From the NCBI GenBank assembly GCA_020438845.1, contig JAGQTV010000048.1:1-35616 (forward strand): DNA of 35,616 nucleotides, read 5' to 3'. The position numbers and the translations under genes are program-made. Every line of letters starts with the position of its first letter. Position 1 is the first letter of the stretch. Below, in pieces: positions 9,668 to 16,277 of the stretch. Source of the stretch: Mycobacterium sp. Its GTDB lineage: Bacteria > Actinomycetota > Actinomycetes > Mycobacteriales > Mycobacteriaceae. The notes beneath the pieces were generated by a model. It saw nothing but the letters and a program-made list of their open reading frames with translations. It was not told the DNA's origin and made no database searches.

Positions 9668-11344
9668 TCAGGCGACTTCGGCAGTGATGTCCCGAACCAG
9701 ATCCAGGACCTGCTGGGTTGCGCTATCGGCCTGGCACACAATGGAATCGATGACGACATTGTTCTTCACGCCGAGTCCACGGTCGCAGGCTACGCCCGAG
9801 GGCCCCACCGCCTGGGCGAGCAGTGCGACGTCGTCGTCGGTCACCACCACGTCGGCGAATTTCACTTCGGCACTTGGGTCACTCGGATCCACCTGGCGGA
9901 TTGCGCTGCGCTTGGCACATTGACGCCACTGATCCACCTGGCGGTCACGGGCAGACTCGGCGGCGTCTGCCGATGGATAGGCCACCACTGCCTGCTGGAC
10001 GGATGACGTGCCACGCTTCGGGTCGGGGTTGGCGGCTGTGAAAACGTTGGCCTCCAGTGCGGTGTAACCGCTTCCGGCGTAAGTGGATTGTGCGATCGGT
10101 CCGTATGCTGCCGCGCACTCGGTGCTGACGATCTTCCGGGAGTAGTCGATGGGCTGATTGGTTGAGGCCCCCAGGCGCATCGGCGTACCTAGGATGGAAG
10201 TGATCTTGGCCTCCGACAGCAACAGACGCGGCAGTGCACCCGGTTCGACCAACGGTTCAGCCGGTGTATCCCGTGACGCGTCGGACCCGCCGCCGGATGG
10301 TCCTCGACTCAGCACCAGCGCTCCGATGAGCACGCCGATCAGGATGATGGCAGCAGCGCCCAATCCGAGCACTAGCGGCTTACGGCGAAGCGCCGAGGTC
10401 TGTGCTGCGATCTCGATCATCGGCCTCGGACTCTCTCGGGGCGACACCGATATCGGGGCCTGCGAATGCGCCTTCACACCCAGGGCGCGGGCGGCGGCCT
10501 CGGCAAGTTCGCGGCCGGTCTGGTAACGATCGGCGGGATCCTTGGCCATTGCGGTTGCGATCACATCGTCGATTGCCGGCGGTAGCCCTGGTACTAAGTC
10601 GGTAACCCTCGGCGGCGGCTGCCTGAGGTGAGCCTCGATGACCGCCGCGGCCGGACCGCCAGGGTATGGGGTACGCCCGGTGAGCAGCCGAAACAGGCTG
10701 CACCCCAGCGAATACAGATCAGCACGGCCGTCCGAAGGCCGGCCAGCCAGCACCTCGGGTGCCGCATAGGCGACGGTCGCGAAAACTGAACCAGCCAACG
10801 AGGTCTCGTTCTGGCCTTTGTAGCGCGCGACGCCGAAGTCCCCGAGCAGGACCCGCTCGTCGTGGCTGGAGTCGCCGGAGAGCAGGAAGTTGGCGGGCTT
10901 GACATCGCGGTGGACCACATGACGTTGATGCGCGAAGTCGAGTGCTTTGGCTATCTCCTCGATGACGTGAACCGCGCGCGCCGGCGTCATCTGGCCGTTT
11001 TGCAGCGCGGTGTCCGCATCGGTGCCGGGGACGTACTCCATGGCTATCCAGAGAAGACCGTCATCGCGGCCGCGGCGGTAGACCGTCACGATGTTGGGGT
11101 GGGTCAGCTGTGCGACCACATTCGCTTCGCGCAGGAATCGGGCCTGAAAGTCGGCGTCGTCGGATAACTCCTTGTTGAGTACCTTCAGCGACTCGTATCG
11201 CGGGAGGTCGGGGCTCCGAGCCAGAAATACCGTTCCCATCTGGCCTTCGCCGAGCACGCGCTCGATGCGGTAGCCCGCAATCATCGAACCGCTGGTCAGC
11301 ACTTGTTGAATATAGCCGCGCCGGAACGGTTCGGCTGCCTGCAC
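9668..11344 (-). CDS. Transmembrane Ser/Thr protein kinase with a PknH-type extracellular sensor domain
   Basis: The protein has 558 residues from a GTG at 11344. A later ATG at 11284 would still keep the whole kinase domain. All kinase motifs are present: glycine loop GEGQMG (32-37), the ATP-binding lysine in LKVL (Lys54), HRDVKPAN (145-152), DFG (169-171) and APE (195-197). The activation loop contains several Thr/Ser residues. A single membrane helix (about 324-346) is followed by an extracellular domain of about 210 residues. That domain has four cysteines (410, 476, 520, 537) spaced as in the PknH sensor domain, probably forming two disulfides. It should sense an external signal and phosphorylate cytosolic proteins. 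It is divergent from the espE-like gene with only 110 bases between them, unlike the ESX-1 locus of M. tuberculosis, which has no kinase there. Confidence 0.9.
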   Translation of the reverse strand: MQAAEPFRRGYIQQVLTSGSMIAGYRIERVLGEGQMGTVFLARSPDLPRYESLKVLNKELSDDADFQARFLREANVVAQLTHPNIVTVYRRGRDDGLLWIAMEYVPGTDADTALQNGQMTPARAVHVIEEIAKALDFAHQRHVVHRDVKPANFLLSGDSSHDERVLLGDFGVARYKGQNETSLAGSVFATVAYAAPEVLAGRPSDGRADLYSLGCSLFRLLTGRTPYPGGPAAAVIEAHLRQPPPRVTDLVPGLPPAIDDVIATAMAKDPADRYQTGRELAEAAARALGVKAHSQAPISVSPRESPRPMIEIAAQTSALRRKPLVLGLGAAAIILIGVLIGALVLSRGPSGGGSDASRDTPAEPLVEPGALPRLLLSEAKITSILGTPMRLGASTNQPIDYSRKIVSTECAAAYGPIAQSTYAGSGYTALEANVFTAANPDPKRGTSSVQQAVVAYPSADAAESARDRQVDQWRQCAKRSAIRQVDPSDPSAEVKFADVVVTDDDVALLAQAVGPSGVACDRGLGVKNNVVIDSIVCQADSATQQVLDLVRDITAEVA

Positions 11345-11360
11345 GTTTGTCCCGAATGGT

Positions 11361-11380
11361 CGCTATAGCGACGCTATAAT
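11361..11380 (+). promoter_or_regulatory. Palindrome and -10 element in the kinase/espE divergent region
   Basis: A perfect 10-base palindrome CGCTATAGCG (11361-11370) overlaps a direct repeat of CGCTATA (11361-11367 and 11372-11378), one helix turn apart. The second copy runs into TATAAT (11375-11380), a consensus -10 pointing toward espE; the matching -35 (CCGAAT, 17 bases upstream) is poor. A poor -35 next to a repeat suggests an activator-dependent promoter. The segment ACGCTATA[A/G]TT recurs in the whiB6 promoter. Confidence 0.5.
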
Positions 11381-11454
11381 TGCTGAACGAGGGGAACCGG
11401 TGGTGATGCTATGCTTTTGGTCGGAATTTATTAGCGGAAGGGCTGAAGGATTCG

Positions 11455-13059
11455 ATGTCAGACGGCTCGCGCGCTGATGGTGGGAAGAGCATCCGCGAAT
11501 TGATTGACAAGGTTCGCGATGCGACAAAGAATGCGGATCTCACGGTCGGGAAGGTCGCCGAATACGCTGATACCGGCCTGGGTGCAATATCCGTGGGCAA
11601 GGATCTCGCCGACGTCGTGGCGGGCGATTATTCCGCGGTTCAGGACCTGTTCGACGACGGAGTCGAATTCATTCAGACCCTGCTCGGTGACGCTTTCGAG
11701 ACGCCAATCATAGAAGCCGGTCTCCTGCTCCTGGACTCCTACAGTGTCGTGTGCGGGGATCCGGTGACGCCGGACGTCGGCGCGATGTTTGGTAACGGAG
11801 CGTCGGCCTTCGAACGCGTTGAAGCTCAGGTCAAGTCGGCGGAGCCCACGGGCGATTGGACCGGAACGTCGTCCATTGCGTACGCATTGGCCGATTCACA
11901 GCAGGCCACCCGGGCTGCTGACATGTCCAGAGCCGACGGAAAGCTGCAGCGGATCATCGCTGATGAGGCTCAGCAGGTGGAGCAAACCCGGAATTTCATC
12001 GACGACCGCGGTTCGGAACTCCACATCGCGATTCTTCCGGCCTTGGCCGCTCTGGCACCGATCTTCGAGCCGGAGGGCCTGGCCGTGAGCGTCGCCATTC
12101 AGATTGCGGCGGTTGCTGCGACAGTGCCGCCCGCCACCGACAAGGTTGTCGAGATGGCCTGGAAAGCCTCTGCAAATGCCCGGAACATCGCGGCGGTTGC
12201 AGATGAGTACAGGGCCGCTGCCGGCGAGCATGTCCGCACGGACGTGGGGTTATCTATGCCTGGCGCGCCCAGCGCTTCAGGATCCAGCGCCCCAGGATCC
12301 AGCGCCCCAGTTGCGCCAGCGCCCGCCGGGCCAGGTGGGTTGGTGGGGCCAGCGGGAGCGGCCCCATTGCCAGGGGCGCCTGGGACACCCGGATCTCCTG
12401 GGACCCCCAGATCTCCTGGACCAGGGGAATCTCCCGGGTTGCCAGGGATGTCAGGCGGCGGCGGGGGCGCTGCGGCACCAGGCGGCGGAGCCGCGGGCGG
12501 TGCGGGCACGCCGGCCGCCTCAGAGGCTCCCGTCTCAGCTGCTCCGACAGCCGGGATACCGACGCCCGGGTCACCTGCCTCCGGCGCTCCTGCATCTGGG
12601 GCGTCGGCCGCACCCTTGGGGAGTCTGCCCGGACTGCCGGGAGGAATCCCGGGCGGCGCGGCAGGCGGCGGGGGTCCCGGCCTGTTGAGTTCGCTACTTG
12701 GTCCAGCCGCTCAGGCACTGAGCCCGATCGGGCAGGGGAATGCGGCCTCCGGAGCTCAGCCGCTCGGGTCCGGCGCGGGAGGTGCGCCCGGAAGTGCGTT
12801 GGGTCAAGCACCGGTGGCAGCGGGTCCGCGGCCAGCCGAATCCGTCGCCGGCGCAGAGCCCACGGATACCGAGCAGGACGGCCCGGCGAGATCCGCCGGG
12901 GACACCGAGGTAACAGAAGCGAAGGCAGGTCCGGGTGGCCAAGGGCCTCGGGCACCCATCCATCTGGAACTGGAACTCGATCCCGAGCAACTGTCCGAGC
13001 CGGTTCGTCTGACGTTGGATCCCAAGAACGTCACGCCGCCACCAGGGCCGGACGCGTAA
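11455..13059 (+). CDS. espE: EspE/EspA-family ESX-1 substrate with a long Pro/Gly-rich tail
   Basis: The product has 534 residues from the ATG at 11455, with AAGGA at 11446-11450 before it. Residues about 85-190 resemble the EspA/EspE N-terminal domain: a W-x-G turn (Trp135-Gly137), Tyr143 and a helix containing QVEQTRNFID. A hydrophobic alpha-helical part follows (190-265). Residues about 275-455 are low complexity, with many GxP/GxxP units resembling collagen. The C-terminus has RAPIHLELELDP; EspE and EspA also end with an acidic segment around RAP(I/V). EspE and EspA are roughly 400 residues, so this one is longer at both ends. It is expected to be secreted by ESX-1 together with the EspF-like protein encoded 41 bases downstream. 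The family call is by eye and the orthology to EspE is inferred from position. Confidence 0.65.
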   Translation: MSDGSRADGGKSIRELIDKVRDATKNADLTVGKVAEYADTGLGAISVGKDLADVVAGDYSAVQDLFDDGVEFIQTLLGDAFETPIIEAGLLLLDSYSVVCGDPVTPDVGAMFGNGASAFERVEAQVKSAEPTGDWTGTSSIAYALADSQQATRAADMSRADGKLQRIIADEAQQVEQTRNFIDDRGSELHIAILPALAALAPIFEPEGLAVSVAIQIAAVAATVPPATDKVVEMAWKASANARNIAAVADEYRAAAGEHVRTDVGLSMPGAPSASGSSAPGSSAPVAPAPAGPGGLVGPAGAAPLPGAPGTPGSPGTPRSPGPGESPGLPGMSGGGGGAAAPGGGAAGGAGTPAASEAPVSAAPTAGIPTPGSPASGAPASGASAAPLGSLPGLPGGIPGGAAGGGGPGLLSSLLGPAAQALSPIGQGNAASGAQPLGSGAGGAPGSALGQAPVAAGPRPAESVAGAEPTDTEQDGPARSAGDTEVTEAKAGPGGQGPRAPIHLELELDPEQLSEPVRLTLDPKNVTPPPGPDA

Positions 13060-13100
13060 TCGATGTCAAACCGCTTTGCCAGGCAGAAAGGAACAAGGAC

Positions 13101-13418
13101 ATGACCGGAGAATTGAAGGTCGTCACGGCTCACGTCCGGGAATTGGCGGTCAAGCAAGGCGAGATCGCTGCTGAGATAGCGCCGGCGCAGGCGGCCACGA
13201 ATGGCGTGACCTGGAATGTGACTGTGAGCCACGGATTGATCTGCACGTCCGCGAGCGTGGCGCTTGCGCAGGCCAATACCGCTCGTGGGTTGGCCTGTGC
13301 GGCGATGCAGAAGACCTCACTGGGTCTGCAGAACGCACTCGGTGCCGCTGCGTTGCATTACGACACCGCCGACGCCCAGTCATCAGGTTCGCTGGACCAG
13401 ACGATGCATCCACGCTGA
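13101..13418 (+). CDS. espF: EspF-like (EspC/EspF family) ESX-1 secreted protein
   Basis: This is a small protein of 105 residues forming a predicted helical hairpin, with the family's VSHG turn (residues 42-45). The C-terminal helix carries the YxxxD type VII secretion signal (Tyr87 to Asp91). It begins MTGELKVV, close to EspF of M. tuberculosis (MTGFLGVV, from memory). AGAAAGGA at 13083-13090 is the ribosome site. EspF and EspC are co-secreted with EspE and EspA respectively, and the gene order espE-espF is kept here. A perfect hairpin follows at 13478-13509. Confidence 0.8.
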   Translation: MTGELKVVTAHVRELAVKQGEIAAEIAPAQAATNGVTWNVTVSHGLICTSASVALAQANTARGLACAAMQKTSLGLQNALGAAALHYDTADAQSSGSLDQTMHPR

Positions 13419-13477
13419 TCGGATGGGGCCGAGCTTCATGCCACGGTTCCTCGTGGCGGCCTAACGGCGCCAAGCAA

Positions 13478-13509
13478 TGAGGCCCGCCACCTTGCGGTGG
13501 CGGGCCTCA
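13478..13509. terminator. Bidirectional terminator between espF and whiB6
   Basis: A perfect 14-bp stem (13478-13491 pairing with 13496-13509, left arm TGAGGCCCGCCACC) encloses the loop TTGC. It lies between the convergent ends of espF (13418) and whiB6 (13525). It is by far the clearest intrinsic-type terminator in the window and should stop both transcripts. Confidence 0.85.
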
Positions 13510-13524
13510 CTGTCGTCAGCCGTG

Positions 13525-13839
13525 CTAGGCGGTCTCGTCGAGCGTGTACCGGGCGGGATTGAGGGTTACCGGATAGCCGTTGCGTTCGGCCAATCCCCGC
13601 AACTGGCGCAGCGCGAAAGTGCGCGGGCGCCCCGACTCCGGGATCACGATGCCTGCCCAAAGGCCCTCCGCGCCGGGCGACTCGCAGGCATCGCGGGCGC
13701 ATTGCCAGCGCCGCGGGCACTGTCGGCACAGGGCTTTCGCCCCCTCGTCGATCTGCAGAGTCCAGCGCTCCGGGTCCTTGGTGCAGGGCCCCAGTGGTAG
13801 CTCCAGAACTGCGGTGTTCGAATCGGTCCGTGAGGTCAT
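13525..13839 (-). CDS. whiB6: WhiB6, iron-sulfur regulator of ESX-1 genes
   Basis: The product has 104 residues from the ATG at 13839. WhiB cluster ligands are Cys19 (PLGPC), Cys38 and Cys41 (CRQC) and Cys47. The family turn G(A)EGLWAG follows at about 56-63, then the basic/hydrophobic C-terminal part with VIPESGR and LAERNGYP. Long stretches match M. tuberculosis WhiB6 (Rv3862c) almost word for word. WhiB6 binds a 4Fe-4S cluster, responds to redox/NO and controls ESX-1 gene expression. An additional Cys52 lies close to the cluster ligands. The gene is divergent from espM, the same pairing as in M. tuberculosis and M. marinum. However, it is located between espF and espG1 rather than upstream of espE. 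Confidence 0.93.
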   Translation of the reverse strand: MTSRTDSNTAVLELPLGPCTKDPERWTLQIDEGAKALCRQCPRRWQCARDACESPGAEGLWAGIVIPESGRPRTFALRQLRGLAERNGYPVTLNPARYTLDETA

Positions 13840-13881
13840 CGTGAACGTCGGTCTTTCTATGGTAGGACAACAACACCGCAA

Positions 13882-13910
13882 ACTATAGCGTTAATAAAGT
13901 TTAAGTTCAA
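13882..13910 (-). promoter_or_regulatory. whiB6 promoter (sigma-A type)
   Basis: Read on the minus strand, TTGAAC (13910-13905) is separated by exactly 17 bases from TATAGT (13887-13882), a good housekeeping promoter. The predicted transcript starts near 13875, leaving a leader of about 36 bases to the whiB6 ATG. The -10 region lies within ACGCTATAGTT, which closely matches the ACGCTATAATT upstream of espE. Confidence 0.6.
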
Positions 13911-13912
13911 GT

Positions 13913-13923
13913 TCGGAATCCGA
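13913..13923. promoter_or_regulatory. Palindrome upstream of the whiB6 -35, candidate EspM operator
   Basis: TCGGA at 13913-13917 and TCCGA at 13919-13923 form an 11-base palindrome around one central base, directly upstream of the whiB6 -35 element. Next to it, AAGTTTAAGTTCAAGTTC (13897-13914) is a triple 6-base repeat. In M. marinum EspM represses whiB6 by binding their shared intergenic region, so either element could be its site here. No binding data can be inferred from sequence alone. Confidence 0.35.
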
Positions 13924-14007
13924 CAACTCTTTCAACGCTGGCGTAGCGGTGGGGTAAACTCGCGAAGCTAGACGGCTCGAATCCAGCCACTCCTCGCAGT
14001 CCGAAGG

Positions 14008-14781
14008 ATGTCCCGTACGTTGAGCGATCCTGCTTCGACCCGTGGCGGCGACGATCCCGATGACGCGTCCGCCCCGATCAGCCACGGTGACGATCCTGGC
14101 CGTGTCCGGGCCGGCGCGGCGGCCGCGGCCCGACGGCGGCAATTGGGAATCAGCCAGCGCAGCCTTGCCGCTGACGGAGTGATCACCGCGGCTGCCCTTA
14201 TCGCCTTCGAGAAGGGGCGTAGTTGGCCGCGTGAAAGCACTCGCAGCAAGCTCGAAGCGGTACTTCAGTGGGAGCCCGGTTCGATCGACCGCATCCGTCG
14301 GGGTGAAGCGCCAGACGGTCCGTCATCGAAGTCCGCTCTCAGTGACGAGCCTTCTCTGCTGGTGGCGGCATTGGCGGCTGCTGCCGGCGCGTTGACCTCG
14401 GTGATTGAGGCGCTGCCGCCTCCCGATCAGCCTGATTTCCCAGCCCGGGCCACCGCGGCGCTGGCTGACCTGCGCAAGCTTGAGTCCGTGGCATCAAAGG
14501 CGGCCCGCGTTGGCCCCGCTACCACTGAGCTGTTGCGGGCGCTGGCCACCACCCGACGTCAGTACGACGACTTGATGCTCTCTGCGGCCCGAAGCCCCGG
14601 AGCCACTCTCGGTCAGCGGGTCTATGCGGTACGACGCCTGAACGCATTGACCGACGCAGAGCTCGCCCAGGCGAGCGGAATATCCGAACAGGTCATTGCC
14701 AAAGCTCAAGCCGAACAACCGCTGTCAGCCACCGAGGCCGCGGCGCTGGAGACGGCCGTCGCGCAGTTCAGCTGGACCTGA
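14008..14781 (+). CDS. espM: EspM-like helix-turn-helix regulator divergent from whiB6
   Basis: The protein has 257 residues. A helix-turn-helix domain occupies about residues 35-100, with wording (RAGAAAAARRRQLGISQRSL and FEKGRSWPRE) that closely matches M. tuberculosis Rv3863/EspM from memory. The rest is helical and Ala-rich, and a second possible helix-turn-helix lies near the C-terminus (LTDAELAQASGISEQVIAKAQ begins about 216). EspM is a repressor of whiB6 in M. marinum, and the divergent placement is retained. The start is uncertain: GAAGG abuts the ATG at 14008, and a TTG at 14020 is possible. An in-frame TAG at 13969-13971 limits any extension. The protein therefore lacks the long N-terminal region I recall in Rv3863 (about 390 residues). 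Confidence 0.8.
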   Translation: MSRTLSDPASTRGGDDPDDASAPISHGDDPGRVRAGAAAAARRRQLGISQRSLAADGVITAAALIAFEKGRSWPRESTRSKLEAVLQWEPGSIDRIRRGEAPDGPSSKSALSDEPSLLVAALAAAAGALTSVIEALPPPDQPDFPARATAALADLRKLESVASKAARVGPATTELLRALATTRRQYDDLMLSAARSPGATLGQRVYAVRRLNALTDAELAQASGISEQVIAKAQAEQPLSATEAAALETAVAQFSWT

Positions 14782-14804
14782 AGGTCCTGACTTGCGGGGA
14801 GCGG

Positions 14805-14939
14805 ATGGCGGGTAGCTCACGCAAAGGACGGTTGGCTGGGCTCCTCGTTGCTAGGCTCGCGTCAGTGTCAGTGGGGCGGGCTGTGAAGCAGATCGAGCTC
14901 GCACCAGCGGCGATGACGATTGAGGCCGGGGGAGCGTGA
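14805..14939 (+). CDS. Possible 44-residue ORF translationally coupled to espG1
   Basis: An ATG at 14805 preceded by GGGGAG (14796-14801) opens a 44-codon frame. Its TGA (14937-14939) overlaps the espG1 ATG as TGATG. The product would be small and basic in its first half (SRKGRLAGLLVARL), with a possible amphipathic helix. I know no homologue. It could be a true small protein or a coupling/leader ORF for espG1. Chance is also possible, because stop codons are rare at this GC content. Confidence 0.35.
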   Translation: MAGSSRKGRLAGLLVARLASVSVGRAVKQIELAPAAMTIEAGGA

Positions 14940-15790
14940 TGACGTCCTTCCACCCCAGCGGTGGACCAGAGGCCCTCATCGACGACGTCGTCGGCGTGGA
15001 ACTAACGGTCGACGGCATGCTGGTAGTCGCGGACCGCCTTGGGCTGGGCGACTTCCCGACGGTTCTCGGGATCCGCCTCAACATCCCGTTTCCGGACCTG
15101 TGCAAAACCGTCTGGGAGCAGGTCGCCAGGGACCTGACCGCGCAGGGTGTGTTGTCGGCCGCCGGCCAACCCCACCCGGCGGTTGCCGACATGCTGCACA
15201 CATTGAGCAGGTCGGATCGAACCTTGGAGGGACGCTGGTGGCGCCGTGACCGGGGTGGTGAGATGACCCGGTTCGCTGTATCTCGCAGAGCAGACCGACA
15301 CGTGATCGCGGTGCGCCACGGCGAACTCGTGGCGCTGCAGCGCGTTGCCTCGAAGGTCGGCTTGGTCAGCATGGTGACCGCGGTGCTCGGCTCAGGCGAG
15401 CCCGCCGAGGTCGAGCCGCTGACGGCGCTGGCAGCCACACTCGCCCAGTGCCGGACGGCCGAACAGCTGGGACAGTTCGACATCGGCCTTGCCTCGGCAC
15501 GGACGTACGCCGCCCTCATCGACCAACCGGCAAGTTGGTCGGAGATCACCGCCGGCCAGCGGCATCCCGGCGGCACGGTGAGCCACACCGAGGTCGCCGC
15601 GGGCGTGCTCGACGGCCCTCAGGGGCGGATCGTGTCAATTCCGCGCCGGGTTAACGGCGAGCTCTACGGAAGTTTTCTTCCAGGCAGTGACACCAACCTT
15701 GCGCGGGCCCTGGACGGCTTGCTGGAATTTCTGCCCGCTAGAGCCTGGTTGGACGCCGAAGAATTCGGTGCGGCCGACGGCTTCGAGTGA
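14939..15790 (+). CDS. espG1: EspG1, ESX-1 PE/PPE-specific chaperone
   Basis: The product has 283 residues from the ATG at 14939; a GTG one codon earlier sits too close to the GGGGGAG ribosome site at 14928-14934. The sequence matches M. tuberculosis EspG1 along its whole length, with hallmarks VVGVELTVDGMLV, TLEGRWWRRD and ASQRHPGGT-like AGQRHPGGT. The C-terminal run NGELYGSFLPG leads into NLARALDGLLE. EspG proteins bind the tips of PE-PPE heterodimers in the cytosol and keep them soluble until export. No pe/ppe gene is found in this window, so its clients must be encoded elsewhere. espH follows after 34 bases. Confidence 0.93.
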   Translation: MTSFHPSGGPEALIDDVVGVELTVDGMLVVADRLGLGDFPTVLGIRLNIPFPDLCKTVWEQVARDLTAQGVLSAAGQPHPAVADMLHTLSRSDRTLEGRWWRRDRGGEMTRFAVSRRADRHVIAVRHGELVALQRVASKVGLVSMVTAVLGSGEPAEVEPLTALAATLAQCRTAEQLGQFDIGLASARTYAALIDQPASWSEITAGQRHPGGTVSHTEVAAGVLDGPQGRIVSIPRRVNGELYGSFLPGSDTNLARALDGLLEFLPARAWLDAEEFGAADGFE

Positions 15791-15824
15791 GACTTACAAT
15801 CAGATAGGCAGAAGGACAACAACT

Positions 15825-16277
15825 TTGACGCATGAACCCGACGACGGAGATGACTGGGAGATTCCCGACTTCGGTTTGGGTGTTCCCGTGCACGCTGACG
15901 ACGATGCTTCGCTGGACGAATCCGAGGGGCGGGGTTTGCCGCTGTTCAGCGTCACAAACCCTGCCGGGACGATCACCGCTTCGGCTTCGATTGCCGGACG
16001 CCTGCATCGGATCGAACTGACGGCGGGAGCCAAATCGGCGGCTGCGATAACGGAAGCTGAACTCTCGCAGGAGATTCTCCTGGTGGGCCGGCTCGCCGGT
16101 CAGAGGGCTCGCTCGGAACTCTTCACCTACCTGGTCGAGCGGACGGCCGAGGCCGGACAGGACCCGGTGGCGACCGGCCGGTTCCTCAGGGACGACGTCG
16201 GGCTGCCGACCCCTGAGGAGTCGGCGGCGGCCCGGGCCGAGGCGTTTGGTGCGCGGTACCTGGACAGCCATGGCTGA
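15825..16277 (+). CDS. espH: EspH-like ESX-1 accessory protein
   Basis: The product has 150 residues, probably from the TTG at 15825, which has AAGGA at 15812-15816 at good spacing; no in-frame ATG or GTG suits better. An acidic N-terminus (residues 1-45) is followed by LFSVTNPAGTITAS, then an Ala-rich helical region and the C-terminal LPTPEESAAARAEAFGARY. All of these have counterparts in M. tuberculosis EspH (Rv3867). EspH is a cytosolic accessory/chaperone protein that supports ESX-1 substrate secretion, including EspE and EspF in M. marinum. It overlaps the eccA1 start by 8 bases. Confidence 0.85.
   Translation: MTHEPDDGDDWEIPDFGLGVPVHADDDASLDESEGRGLPLFSVTNPAGTITASASIAGRLHRIELTAGAKSAAAITEAELSQEILLVGRLAGQRARSELFTYLVERTAEAGQDPVATGRFLRDDVGLPTPEESAAARAEAFGARYLDSHG

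Noticed and set aside
12099-12955. Pro-rich minus-strand frames within the espE tail
   Set aside because: They are the antisense of the repetitive Gly/Pro codons and have no start signal or family resemblance.
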